A program made the translations under genes and the position numbers. A stretch of DNA of 64,000 nucleotides from Luzula sylvatica (taxonomy: Eukaryota; Streptophyta; Magnoliopsida; Poales; Juncaceae), in contig OX326960.1 of assembly GCA_946800325.1 (NCBI GenBank), positions 18,928,393 to 18,992,392 of the forward strand, read 5' to 3'. The first letter of the stretch is position 1; each line of letters starts with the position of its first letter. The notes beneath the pieces were generated by a model. It searched no databases, was not told the DNA's origin, and saw nothing but the letters and a program-made list of their open reading frames with translations. Positions 25,001 through 38,969 of the stretch are shown piece after piece.

Positions 25001-28000
25001 TCAAAATACTCCGTAATTGAAGACTAACTCACACAAATTTAAATTTTTTCAAAAATTTCATAAAAATGCATAAACAAAAGTCTAACACCTTCAAAAAAGT
25101 AAAATTATGATATTTTTTAAAAAATGACAAAATTGAAGAGTAACACAAGCAAAATACTCAATTTTCATGTCGTACTCAAAATACTCCGTAATTGAAGAAT
25201 AACACAAACAAATTTCAATTTTTCAAAAATTTCTTAAAAATGAAAAAACTGAAGTCAACATCTTTAAAAAATTCCATTAAGATATTTTTTTGAAACATGT
25301 TACAATTGAAGTATAACAGATGCAAAATACTCAATTTTCATGTCGTACTCAAAATACTCCGTAATTGAAGATTAACACACACAATTTTCAATTTTTTCAA
25401 AAACTTCTTAAAAATGCAAAAATCGAAGTCTAACACCTTCAAAAAATTCAATGAAGGTTTTTTTTTTAAAAATTGTTAAAATTGAAGTGTAACACAAGCA
25501 AAATACTCAATTTTCATTTCGTACTCAAAATACTCCGTAATTGAGGACTAAAAAATGCTAAAATCGAAGTCTAACACCTTCAAAAATTTCAATTAAGATA
25601 TTTTTTAAAAAAATATTAAAATTGAAGGGTAACACAAGCAAAATACTCAATTTTCATGTCATACTCAAAATACTCCGTAATTGAAGACTATCACACACAA
25701 ATCTCAATTTTTTCGAAAACTTCTTAAAAATGAAAAAACTGAAGCCTAACACCTTTAAAAAAATCAACTAAGATATTTTTTTTTTAAATGTTAAAATTGA
25801 AGGGTAACACAAGAAATATATTCAATTTTCTTAAAACTGGAAAAACGTAAGTCTAACACCTTTAAAAAATTCAATTAATATATTTTTTTTAAAAATATTA
25901 AAATTGAAGACTAACACAAGCAAAATACTAAATTTTCATGTCGTACTCAAAATACTCCGTAATTGAAGACTAACACACACAAATTTCAATTTTCTAAAAA
26001 ATTTCATAAAAATGGAAAAACGTAATACTAACACCTTTATAAAATTCATTTAAGATATTTTTTTTTTAAATGTTAAAATTGAAGTATAACAGACACAAAA
26101 TATTCAATTTTCATGTCGTACTCAAAATACTCCTTAATTGAAGACTAACACACACAAATTTCAATTTTTTCAAAAAGTTCATAAAAAAGCAAAAACTTCA
26201 ATTTTTATGTGCTGCTATAAATACTCCGTAATTCAAGACTAACACACACAAATTTCAATTTTTTCAAAAATTACGTAAAATTGCAAAAACAGAAGTCTAA
26301 CACCTTCAAAAAATTAAATTATGACATTTTTTTAAAAAATGCTAAAATTGAAGTCTAAGTCAAGCAAAATACTCAATTTTCATGTTGTACTCAAAATACT
26401 CCCTAATTGAAGACTAACACACACAAATTTCAATTTTTTCAAAAATTTCTTAAAAATACAAAAACAGAAGTCTAACACCTTCAAAAAAATAAAATTATGA
26501 TATTTTTTAAAAAATGATAAAAATGAAGTGTAACACAAGCAAAATACTCAATTTTCATGTCGTAATCAAAATACTCCGTAATTGAGGACTAACACACACA
26601 CACAAAAATTTCAAAAATTTCTCAAAAATGCAAAAACAGAAGTCTAACAACTTCAAAAAAATAAAATTATGATATTTTTACAAAATGATAAAATTAAAGT
26701 GTAACACAAGCAAAATACTAAATTTTCATGCCGTACTCAAAATACTCCGTAATTGAAGACTAACACACACAAATTTCAACTTTTTCAAAAATTTCTTAAA
26801 AATTTAAAAATTGAAGTCTAACACCTTCAAAAAATTCAATGAAGATATTTTTTTCAAAAAGTGTTAAAATTGAAGTGTAACACAAGCAAAATACTCAATT
26901 TTCATTTCGTGCTCAAAATACTTCGTAATTGAGGACTAACACACATAAATTTAAATATTTTCAAAAATTTCTTAAAAATGCAAAAACAGAAGTCGTTACC
27001 TTCAAAAAAAAAATTATCATATTTTTTAAAAAATGATAAAATTGAAGTATAACACAAGCAAAATACTCAATTTTCATGTCGTACTCAAAATACTCCGTAA
27101 TTGAAGAATAACACACACAAATTTCAATTTTTGAAAAATTTCTTAAAAATGAAAAAAATGAAGTCTAACACCTTCAAAAAATTCAATTAAGATATTTTTT
27201 ATAAAATGTTAAAATTGAAGTGTAACACAAGCAAAATACCCAATTTTCATGCCGTTTTCAAAATACTCCGTAATTCAAGACTGACACTGAAGTCTAGCAC
27301 CTTCAAAAAATGAAATTATGATATTTTTTTAAAAAATGCTAAAATTTAAGTGTATCACAAGCAAAATACTCAATTTTGATTTCGTACTCCTAATACTGCG
27401 TAATTGAAGACTAACACAGACAAATTTAAATTTTTCAAAAATTTCTTAAAACTGGAAAAACTTAAGTGTAACACCTTTAAAAAATTCAATTAAGATATTC
27501 TTTAAAAAAATGTTAAAATTGAAGTCTAACAGAAGCAAATTACTCTATTTTCATGTGGTACTCAAAATACTCCATAATTGAAGACAAACACACACAAATT
27601 TCAATTTTTTCAAAAACTTCTTAAAAGTGCAAAAATTGAAGTCTAACACCTTCAAAAAATTGAATTAAGATATTTTTTATAAAATGCTAAAGTTGAATTG
27701 TAACACAAGCAAAATACTCAATTTTCATGTCGTATTCAAAATACTCCGTAATTGAAGACTAACACACACAAATTTCAATTTTTCAAAAATTTCATAAAAA
27801 TTCAAAAATAGAAGTCTAACACCATCAAAAAATTAAAATTATGATATTTTTATAAAAAAACTATAAATTGAGTCAATCACAAGCAAAATACTCAATTTTC
27901 ATGTCGTACTTAAAAACCTCCGTAATTGAAGACTAACACACACAAATTGCAATTTTATCAAAAATTTCTAAAAAATGAAATAACTGAAGTCTAACACCTT

Positions 28001-31000
28001 TAAAAAATCAATTAAGATATTTTAAAAAAAAAAATTAAAATTGAAGGGTAACACGAGCAAAATACTTAATTTTCATTTCGTACTCAAAATAATCCTTAAT
28101 TGAAGACTAACACACACGAATTTTAATTTTTTCAAAAATTTCTTAGAAATATAAAAACTGAAGTCTAAACCCTTCAAAAATTTCAATTAAGATATTTTTT
28201 TATAAAATGTTAAAATTGAAGTGTAACACAAGCAAAATACCCAATTTTCATGCCGTATTCAAAATACTCCGTAATTGAAGACTAACACACACAAATTTCA
28301 ATTTTTTAAAAAATCTCGTAAATATGCAAAAACAGAAGTCTAGCACCTTCAATAAATAAAATTATGATATTTTTTTTTAAAAAAATGCTAAAATTTAAGT
28401 GTAACACAAGTAAAATACTCAATTTTGATTTCGTACTCAAAATACTCCGTAATTGAAGACTAACACACACAAATTTAAATTTTTTCAAAAATTTCTTAAA
28501 ACTGGAAAAACTTAAGTGTAACACCTTTAAAAAATTCGATTAAGATATTCTTTAAAAACATGTTAAAATTGAAGTATAACAGAAGGAAAATACTCAATTT
28601 TCATGTGGTACTCAAAATACTCCATAATTGAAGACAAACACACACAAATTTTAATTTTTTCAAAAACTTCTTGAAAATGCAAAAATTGAAGTCTAACACC
28701 TTCAAAAAATTGAATTTAGATATTTTTCAAAAAAAAGTGTTAAAATCGAAGTGTAACACAAGCATAATGCTCAATTTTTATGTCCTACTCAAAATACTCC
28801 GTAATTGAAGACTAACACACACAAATTTCAATTTTTTAAAAATTTCTTAGAAATGCAAAAACTGAAGCTTAACACCTTCAAAAAATTCAATCAAGAATTT
28901 TTTTTAAAAAATTTTAAAATTGAAGTGTAACACAAGCAAAATACTCAATTTTCATGTCGTACTCAAAATACTCCGTAATTGAAGACTAACACACACAAAT
29001 TTCAATTTTTCAAAAAATTTCGGAAATATGCAAAAACAGAAGTCTAACACCTTCAAAATATAAAATTATGATATTTTTTTAAAAAAATGCTAAAATTTAA
29101 GTGTAACACAAGCAAAATACTTAATTTTCATTTCTTACTCCAAATACTCCGTAATTGAAGACTAACACAAAAAAATTTAAATTTTTTCAAACATTTCTTA
29201 AAACTAGAAAAACATAAGTGTAACACCTTTATAAAATTCAATTAAGATATTTTTTTTAAAAATGTTATAATTGAATTATAACAGAAGCAAAATACTCAAA
29301 TTTCATGTCGTACTCAAAATACTCCGTAATTGAAGTCTAACACACACAAATTTCAATTTTTTCAAAAACTTCTTAAAAATGCAAAAATTGAAGTCTAACA
29401 CCTTCAAAATATTCAATTAAAAAAAAATTTTAAAAAGTGTTAAAATTGAAGTATAACACAAGCATAGTACTCAATTTTTATGTGCCACTCAAAATACTCC
29501 GTAATTGAAGACTAACACATACAAATTTCAATTTTTACAAAAATTATGTAAAATTGTAAAAACATAAGTCTAACACCTTCAAAAATTAAATTATGATATT
29601 TTTAAAAAAATGCTAAAATTGAAGTGTAAGTCAAGCAAAATACTCAATTTTCATGTTGTACTCAAAATACTCCGTAATTGAAGACCAACACATACACATT
29701 TCAATTTTTTCAAAAATTTCAAAAAAATGAAAAAACAGAAGTCTTACACCTTTAAAAATTCAATTAAGATGTTTTTTTTAAATGTAAAAATTGAAGGGGA
29801 ACACAAGCAAAATACTCAATTTTCATTTCGTGCTCAAAATACTCCGTAATTGTGTACTAACACACACAAATTTAAATTTTTTCAAAAATTTCTTACAAAT
29901 GCGAAAATAGAAGTTTAACATCTTCAAAAATACAAAATTTTGATATTTTTAAAAAAATAATAAAATTCTAATTTAACACAAGCAAAATACTCAATTTTCA
30001 TGTCGTACTCAAAATACTCCGTAATTGAAGACTGACACACACGAATTCAATTTTTTCAAAAATTTCTTAGAAATGCAAAAACTGAAGTCTAACACCTTCA
30101 AAAAATTCAATTAAGATATTTTTATAAAATGCTAAAATTGAATTGTAACACAAGCAAAATACTCAATTTTCATGCCGTATTCAAAATACTCCGTAATTGA
30201 AGACTAACACACACAAATTTCAATTTTTCAAAAATTTCATAAAAATTCAAAAACAGAAGTCTGACACCATCAAAAAATTAAAATTATGATATTTTTATAA
30301 AAAAGCTAAAAATTGAGTCTATCACAAGCAAAATACTCAATTTTCAAGTCGTACTTAAAATCCTCCGTAATTGAAGACTAACACACACAAATTAAAATTT
30401 TATCAAAAATTTCTTAAAAATGAAAAAACTGAAGTCTAACACCTTTAAAAAATTCAATTAAGATATTTTTAAAAAATATATTAAAATCGAAGGGTAACAC
30501 GAGAAAAATACTTAATTTTCATTTCGTACTCAAAATAATCCGTAATTGAAGACTAACACACACAAATTTAAATTTTTTTAAAAATTTCTCAGAAATATAA
30601 AAACTGAAGTTTAACACCTTCAAAAAATTCAATTAAGATATTTTTTTATAAAATGTTTAAATTGATGTGTAACACAAGCAAAATACCCAATTTTCAAGCC
30701 GTTTTCAAAATACTCCGTAATTGAAGAGTGACACACACAAATTTCAATTTTTAAAAAAATTTCGTAAATGTGCAAAAACAGAAGCCTTCAAAAAATAAAA
30801 TTATGATATTTTTTTTAAAAAAATGCTAAATTTTAAGTGTAACACAAGTAAAATACTCAATTTTCATTTCGTACACCAAATAATCCGTAATTGAAGACTA
30901 ACACAGGCAAATTCAAATTTTTTCAAAACTTTTTTAAAACTGGAAAAACTTAAGTGTAACACCTTTAAAAAATTCAATTAAGATATTCTTTAAAAAAATG

Positions 31001-34000
31001 TTAAAATTGAAGTATAACAGAAGCAAAATACTCAATTTTCATGTGGTACTCAAAATACTCCATAATTGAAGACAAGCACACACAAATTTCAATTTTTTCA
31101 AAAACTTCTTAAAAATGCAAAAATTGAAGTCTAACACCTTCAAAAAATTGAATTTAGATATTTTTTAAAAAAAGTGTTAAAATTGAAGTGTAACACAAGA
31201 ATAATGCTCAATTTTTATGTCCTACTAAAAATATTCCGTAATTGAAGACTAACACACACAAATTTCAATTTTTTCAAAAATTACGTAAAATTGCAAAAAC
31301 AGAAGTCTAACACCTTAAAAAAATTAAATTATGATATTTTTTTTTAAAATGCTAAACTTGAAGTGTAAGTCAAACAAAATACTCAATTTTCATGTGGTAC
31401 TCAAAATACTCCGTAATTGAAGACTAACACACACACATTTAAATTTTTTCAAAAATTTCAAAAAAATGAAAAAACAGAAGTCTAACACCATTAAATATTC
31501 AATTAAGATATTTTTTTAAAAATGTAAAAATTGAAGGGGAACACAAGCAAAATACTCAATTTTCATTTCGTACTCAAAATACTCCGTAATTGAGTACTAA
31601 CACCCACAAATTCCAAAAATTTCAAAAATTTCTTACAAATGCGAAAACAGAAGTCTAACACCTTCAAAAAAACAAAATTATGATATTTTTTTAAAAATAA
31701 TAAAATTGATATTTAACACAAGCAAAATACTCAATTTTCATGTCGTACTCAAAATACTCCGTAATTGAAGACTGACACAAACAAATTCAATTTTTTCAAA
31801 AATTTCTTTGAAATGCAAAAACTGAAGTCTGACACCTTTAAAAAATTCAATTAAGATATTTTTTATAAAATGCTAAAATTGAATTGTAACACAAGCAAAA
31901 TACTCAATTTTCATGCCGTATTCAAAATACTCCGTAATTGAAGACAAACACACACAAATTTCAATTTTTCAAAAATTTCATAAAAATTCAAAAACAGAAG
32001 TCTAACACCATCAAAAAATTAAAATTATGATATTTTTATAAAAAAGCTAAAAATTGAGTCTATTACAAGCAAAATACTCAATTTTCATGATGTACTTAAA
32101 ATACTCCGTAATTGAAGACTAACACACACAAATTACAATTTTATCAAAAATTTCTTAAAAATGAAAAAACTGAAGTCTAACACCTTTAAAAAATTCAATT
32201 AAGATATTTTTAAAAAAAAAATTAAAATTGAAGGGTAACACGAGCAAAATACTTAATTTTCATTTCGTACTCAAAATAATCCGTAATTGAAGACTAACAC
32301 ACACAAATTTTAATTTTTTCAAAAATTTCTTAGAAATATAAAACTGAAGTCTAAACCCTTCAAAAAATTCAATTAAGATATTTTTTTTTGAAAATGTTAA
32401 AATTGAAGTGTAACACAAGCAAAATACCCAATTTTCATGTCGTATTCAAAATACTCCGTAATGGAAGTGACACACACAAATTTCGATTTTTAAAAAAATT
32501 TCGTAAATATGCAAAAACAGAAGTCTAGCACCTTCAAAAAATAAAATTATGATATTTTTTTTAAAAAAAATTCTAAAATTTAAGTGTAACACAAGAAAAA
32601 TACTTAATTATGATTTCGTACTCCAAATACTCAGTCATTGAAGACTAACACAGACAAATTTAAATTTATTCAAAAATTTCTTAAAACTGGAAAAACTTAG
32701 GTGTGACACCTTTAAAAAATTCAATTAAGATATTCTTTAAAAACATGCTAAAATAGAAGTGTAACTCAAGCAAAATACGCAATTTACATGTAGTACTCAA
32801 AATACTCCGTCGTTGAAGACTAACACACTCACACATTTGACTTTTTTCAAAAATTTCATAACAATGAAAAAACAGAAGTCTAACACCTTCAAAAATTCAA
32901 TTAAGATATTTTTTTTTAAAATGTTAAAATTGAAGTGTAACACAAGCTAAATAATTAATTTTCATTTCGTACTCAAAATACTCCGTAATTGAGGACTAAC
33001 ACACACAAATTTAAATTTTTTTCAAAACTTTCTTAAAAATTCAAAAAAAAAAGTCTAACACTTTCAAAAATTCAATTATGATATTTTTAAAAGAAATATA
33101 AAAATTGAAGTGTAATACAAGCAAAATACTCAATTTTCATGTCGTACTCAAAATACTCCGTAATTGACGACTAACACACACAAATTTCAATTTTTGAAAA
33201 ATCTCTTAAAAATGAAAAAACTGAAGTCTAACACCTTTAAAAAATTCAATTAAGATATTTTTTTTAAAAATATTAAAATTGAAGGGTAACACAAACAAAA
33301 TACTAAATTTGCATGTCGTACTCAAAATACTTCGTAATTGAAGACTAACACACACAAATTTCAATTGTTTCAAAAATTACGTAAAAATGCAAAAACAGAA
33401 GTCTAACACCTTCAAAAAATTAAAGTATGATATTTTTTACTAAAATGCTAAAATAGAAGTGTAACTCAAGCAAAATACTCAATTTGCATGTCGTACTCAA
33501 AGTACTCCGTAATTGAAGACTAACCCACACAAATTTCATTTTTTCAAACATTTCTTAAAAATGAAAAAACTGAAGTCTTAACACCTTTAAAAAATTCAAT
33601 TAAGTTATTTTTTTTTTAAATGTTAAAATTGAAGGGTAACACAAGCAAAATACTCAATTTTCATGTCGTACTCAAAATACTCCGTAATTGATGACTAACA
33701 CAGACAAATTTCTATTTTTTAAAAAACTTCGTGAATATGCAAAAACAGAAGTCTAACACCTTCAAAAAATAAAATTATGATATTTTTTTAAAAAAAGTGC
33801 TAAAATTGAAGTGTAACACAAGCAAAATACTCAATTTTCATTTCGTACTCCAAATTTCCTTCAATTTCACAAATTTCTTAAAAATGCAAAAACAGAAGTC
33901 TAACACCTTCGAAAAATTAATATTATGATATTTTTTTAAAAAATGATAAAATTAAAGTGTAACACAAGAAAAATACTCAATTTTCATGTCGTACTCAAAA

Positions 34001-34190
34001 TACTCTGCAATTGGAGAATAACACACTCAAATTTCAATTTTTTCAAAAATTTCTTAGAAATTCAAAAACAGAAGTCTTACACCTTCAAACAATTCAATTA
34101 AGATATTTTTATATAATGTTAAAATTGAAGTGTAACACAAGCAAAATACTCAATTTTCATGTTGTACTGAAAATACTCCGTAATTGAAGA

Positions 34191-34540
34191 CTAACACGCA
34201 CAAATTTAAATTTTTTCAAAAATTTCTTAAAAATGAAAAAACGAAAGTCTAACACCTTCAAAAAATTCAATTAAGAAATTATTTAAAAAAATGTTAAAAT
34301 TGATGTGTGACACAACCAAAATACTCAATTTTCATGTCGTACTCAAAATACTCCGTAATTGAAGACTAACACGCACAAATTTAAATTTTTTCAAAAATTT
34401 CTGAAAAATGAAAAAACGAAAGTCTAACACCTTCAAAAAATTCAATTAAGAAATTATTTAAAAAAATGTTAAAATTGATGTGTGACACAACCAAAATACT
34501 CAATTTTCATGTCGTACTCAAAATACTCCGTAATTGAAGA
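34191..34540. repeat. very recent 175-bp monomer duplication in the satellite
   Basis: The unit beginning CTAACACGCACAAATTT at 34191 is repeated at 34366. I see a single difference in the alignable 175 bp (TTCTTAAAAATG versus TTCTGAAAAATG). Neighbouring monomers differ from each other much more, so this is a young duplication. Confidence 0.8.
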
Positions 34541-37537
34541 CTAACACACACAAATTTCAATTTTTTTCACAAATCTATTAAAAATGAAAAAATTGAAGTC
34601 TAACACCTTCAAAAAATTGGATTAAGATATTTTTTATAAAATGTTAAAATTTAATTGTAACACAAGCAAAATACTCAATTTTCATGCCGTATTCAAAATA
34701 CTCCGTAATTGAAGACTAACACACACAAATTTCAATTTTTTCAAAAATTTCGTAAAAATGCAAAAACAGAAGTCTAACACCTTCAAAAAATAAAATTATG
34801 ATATTTTTAAAAAAAAAACTAAAAATTAAGTCTAACACAAGCAAAATACTCAATTTTCATGGCGTACTGAAAATACTCCGTAATTGAAGACAAACACACA
34901 CAAATTTCATTTTTTTTTAAAATTTCTTAGAAATGCAAAACCTGAAGTCTAACACCTTTAAAAAATACAATTAAGATATTTTTATTTTTAAATGTTAAAA
35001 TTGAAGGTTACACTATTTTCATGTCGTACTCAAAATACTCCGTAATTGAAGACTAACACACACAAATTTCAATTTTTTCAAAAATTACGTAAAATTGCAA
35101 AAATAGAAGTCTTCAAAAAATTCAATTAAGATCTTTTTTAAAAAAATGTTAAAATTGAAGTGTAACACAACTAAAATACACAATTTTCATTTAGTACACA
35201 AAATACTCCGTAATTGAAGACTGACACACACAATTTTTCAAAAATTTCTTAAAAACGCAAAAACAGAAATCTAACACCTTCAAAACATAAAATTATGATA
35301 TTTTTTAAAAAATGATAAAATTGAAGTGTAACACAAGCAAAATACTCAATTTTCATGTAGTACTCAAAATACTCCGTAATTGAAGACTAACACACACAAA
35401 TTTCAATTTTTCCAAAAATTTCTTAGAAATGCAAAAACTGAAGTCTAACACCTTCAAAAACTTTAATTAAGATATTTTTAAAAAAAAATTCTAAGATGTA
35501 AGTCTAACACAAGCAAAATACTCAATTTTCATGTCGTACTCAAAATACTCTGTAATTGAAGACTACTACACAAATTTCAATTTTTTAATAAATTTCGTAA
35601 AAATGCAAAAATAGAAGTCTAACACCTTCGAAAAAATTCAATTAAGATATTTTTTAAGAAAGTGTTAAAATTGAAGTGTAACACAAGCATAATACTCAAT
35701 TATTATGTCATACTAAAAATACTCCGTAATTGAAGACTAACACACACAAATTTCAATTTTTTTAAAAATTTCGTAAAATTGCAAAAAGAGAAGTCTAACA
35801 CCTTATGAAAATTAAATTATGTTATTTTTTTTTTAAAATGCTAAAATTGAAGTGTAGTACAAGCAAAATACTCAATTTTCATGTCGTACTCAAAATACTC
35901 CGTAATTGAAGACTAACACACACACATTTCACTTTTTTCAAAAATTTCGTAAATATGCAAAAACAAAAGTCTAACACCTTCAATAAATAAAATTATGATA
36001 TTTTTTAAAAAAAAAGCTAAAATTTAAGTCTAACACAACCAAAATACTCAATTTTCATGTCATACTCAAAATACTGCGTAATTGAAGGCTAACACACACA
36101 ATTTCAATTTTTTTAAAAATTTCATAAAAATGCAAAAACTGAAGTCTAACACCTTCAAAAAATTCAATTAAGATATTTTTAAAAAAATGTTAAAATTGAA
36201 GGGTAACACAAGCAAAATACTCAATTTTCATGTCGTACTCAAAATACTCCGTAATTGAAGACTAACACACAAATTTCAATTTTTTCAAAAATTTCTTAAA
36301 TTTGCAAAAAAAAAGTCTAACACCTTCAATAAATAAAATTATGATATTTTTTTAAAAAATTCTAAAATTTAAGTAACACAAGCAAAATACTCAATTTTCA
36401 TGCCGTACTCAAAATACTCCGTAAGTGAAGACTAACATACACAAATTTTAATTTTTTCAAAAATTTCGTAAAAATCGAAAAACAGAAGTCTAACACCTTC
36501 AAAAAATAAAATTATGATATTTAAAAAAGAAGCTAAAATTTAAGTCTGGCACAAGCAAAATACTCAATTTTCATGTCGTACTCAAAATACTCCGTAATTG
36601 AAGACTAACTCACACAAATTTTACTTTTTTTAAAAATGTCTTAAAATAAAAAAACTGAAGTCTTAACACCTTCAAAAAATTCAATTAAGATATTTTTTTA
36701 AAAAGTGTTAAAATTTAAGTGTAACACAAGCATAATATTCAATTTTTATGTTGTACCTAAAATACTCCCTAATTGAAGACTAACACACACAAATTTCATT
36801 TTTTTCAAAAATTTCGTAAAATTGTAAAAACATAAGTCTAACACCTTAAAAAAAATGATGATATTTTTTAAAAAAATGCTAAAATTGAAGTGTAACACAA
36901 GCAAAATACTCAATTTTCATGTCGTACTCAAAATACTCCGTGATTGAAGACTAACACACACACACATTTCACTTTTTTCAAAAATTTCTTAAAAATGCAA
37001 AAATAGAATTCTAACACCTTCAAAAATTCAATTAAGATATTTATTAAAAAAATGTTTAAATTGAAGTGTAACACAATCAAATTACTCAATATACATTTTG
37101 TACTCCAAATACTCCGTAATTGAAGACTGACACACACAAATTTAAATTTTTTAAAAAATTTCTTAGAAATTCAAAAACTGAAGTCTAACACCTTGAAAAA
37201 ATTCTATTAAAATATTTTTAAAACAAATGCTAAAATTGAAGTATAACACAAGCAAAATACTAAATTTTCATATCGTACTCAAAATACTCCGTAATTGAAG
37301 ACTAACACATACAAATTTTAATTTTTGCAAAAATTTCATAAAAATGAAAAAACTGAAGTCTAACACCTTTAAAAAATTCAATTAAGATATTATTTAAAAA
37401 AATGTTAAAATTGAAAGGCAACACAAGAAAAATACTCAATTTTCATGTGGTACTCAAAATATTCCCGAATTCAAGACTAACACACACAAATTTTAATTTT
37501 TTCAAAAATTTTGGAAATATGCAAAAACAGAAGTCTA

Positions 37538-38640
37538 GATCCCAAGCCCCATTGGCAAGATACGCTTGATACTTGACACTCGCTACTCTCTCCTCTTTCA
37601 AGAAGATTCAAGAACACTCAAGATCTTTCTCGAATTCTCGGATGCTTGTTCATCAAGATTCGAGATATATGCTTCTTGTGTGGACTACACCATTTGGTTG
37701 AAGGAGATTTCTCTATTATCGTGACTCGGAGATTTCTCCCTTCGGTAAACCAACCATCTCGAGTGGACATTGTTGAGGATCATCATCCATTATTGTGACT
37801 CGGAGCTTTCTCCATTCGGTAACCATTGAATTGTGTTGTGGAGCTTTCTGCCTTACCGTGGCTCGGAGTTTTCTCCATCCGATAAACCAACCTTTTTGAT
37901 TGGATCTTGTTTGAGTTTTCTCTTTGCTTTTCTCGGTCTCGCTTACGAATCGAAGAAGGCAATTACCTCGAACGAGAAGAGCTCTAGCCGGTCTAGTTTA
38001 CATAGCGTTGCAACGGACCCGTTATTATGTTGTCAGGGCCGGCCCAAGAATTTAACATACCCTAAGCCAAATTATAAGGTTAACTCAAAATATTTTATAA
38101 TAGACCCTAAAATTATTTATTATACTATGTAATTTGTTAAAATGGACCCCAATTTTTTTATAATGGACCCCAAAATTTATAAATTATACTACGTATTTTT
38201 TTTTTTTGTATTCGGACCCGAAACGGTGGCTTCAAAAATTACATGTATGTGCCGGCCCTGTATGTTGTAACGGTACCTTACTCAATTCATTATCTGAATT
38301 ACATTCCCTCTAGTCTAGCTCTGTTATAACGCACTTTTCATTTCGCTAAAACGCGTCAACCAAAGACCTCATCTTCAGTTGCAACGGACCTTCTATTCCG
38401 TTGTGACGAATTTTGTGCCATTATAACGAAATTCCTTCTGGAAGTCCAGTGAGATAGTATCTCCTATTTCGTTATAACGGACCATTGTAGCGTTACAACG
38501 AAACTAGTTCTGAAAATACAGTTTGCTTGTTCATTAATTGATTTTGATTCACTGATGCATGTTCTCCTCAAGGAACGAATTATTATGTTTTTCACTATGC
38601 ACATTCACTACGAATCGAATCCTCAAGGAACAAATATTTT
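37538..38640 (-). mobile_element. probable degenerate copia-type LTR remnant
   Basis: There is no reading frame of note. The left part has three imperfect copies of GTGACTCGGAGNTTTCTCC..TTCGGTAA (near 37716, 37791 and 37856). The right part has repeated palindromic motifs of the form GTTGCAACGGAC and GTTATAACG (near 38008, 38326, 38380, 38414 and 38475). This layout, R-U5-like left and palindrome-rich right, resembles the copia LTR at 2164-3571 read on the minus strand, with different motif sequence. No LTR ends, PBS or second copy are seen. It is interrupted by a hAT MITE. Confidence 0.35.
38034..38260. mobile_element. hAT-type MITE, 227 bp, with 8-bp TSD
   Basis: The terminal inverted repeats are CAGGGCCGGC at the left and GCCGGCCCTG at the right. 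The element is flanked on both sides by TATGTTGT (38026-38033 and 38261-38268), a perfect 8-bp target duplication as made by hAT transposases. The interior is AT-rich with repeated TGGACCCCAA motifs and has no coding capacity, so it must have been moved in trans. Confidence 0.92.
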
Positions 38641-38969
38641 GCCGATATGATTACTGTTTGGTCAAATAATACCGGCCCGCTTTACACCCCTTCGGTAATG
38701 GTATCCTACCCAGCATACATAAACATAATACAATACTCACAACAAATCCAATTCAGCTTTTTCTGTTCAAAGTTTTTCTGTATCAGTATCCTACAGATGT
38801 ATGTGTATCAAGTCGCTAAAGAAACTAAACAAAATAACCTACACTTGATTCGTTACACAGAATATAACACACAAAACAAAACAGAACAAAAAATTGAACA
38901 TTGCAAACTTTCTGAAACCTCCCGCACGAACGTCCCCTTTTCTCTACTCCCACTCTCCACCCTCTTTCC
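38641..38969 (+). promoter_or_regulatory. upstream region of homoserine kinase gene
   Basis: About 330 bp between the LTR-like remnant and the start codon. It is moderately AT-rich, with ATATAACACAC near 38861 as a weak TATA-like site. The leader just before the ATG is C/T-rich (38930-38968), a common plant 5' UTR composition. No firm promoter element can be assigned. Confidence 0.35.

Larger units (their letters stand above)
12926..37537. repeat. satellite DNA array, about 172-bp monomer, 24.6 kb
   Basis: About 140 head-to-tail monomers. Successive CGTAC...ACTCCGTAATTG landmarks fall at 14806, 14979, 15150, 15322, 15496, 15666, 15843 and 16016, so the period is 170-177 bp. Each unit carries the blocks TACTCAAAATACTCCGTAAT, GACTAACACACACAAATTT, AAGTCTAACACCTT, AATTAAGATATTTTTT and GTAACACAAGCAAAATACTC. 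It is strongly AT-rich with A/T homopolymer runs. Several monomer subtypes recur, e.g. TATGTGCTACTC...CCGTTATTG, TAAGTCAAGC and AACTGGAAAAACGTAAG. The length is close to a nucleosome repeat, as in many plant centromeric and pericentromeric satellites. Location on the chromosome is not shown by sequence alone. All open frames within it are short and are non-genic. Confidence 0.97.

Noticed and set aside
12926..37537. Many short open frames in the satellite (for example 17584-17871, 21423-21710, 28306-28524, 36928-37137), some similar to each other
   Set aside because: They are low-complexity Phe/Lys/Leu translations of the monomer. Their similarity follows from the repeat, and they cross monomer borders without domains.
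12926..37537. CRISPR array
   Set aside because: The repeats are 172 bp, contiguous, without unique spacers, and the context is a plant genome.
12926..37537. Calling the array a centromere
   Set aside because: Monomer length and AT content fit, but sequence alone does not show CENH3 binding or chromosomal position. Subtelomeric or interstitial heterochromatin is equally possible.
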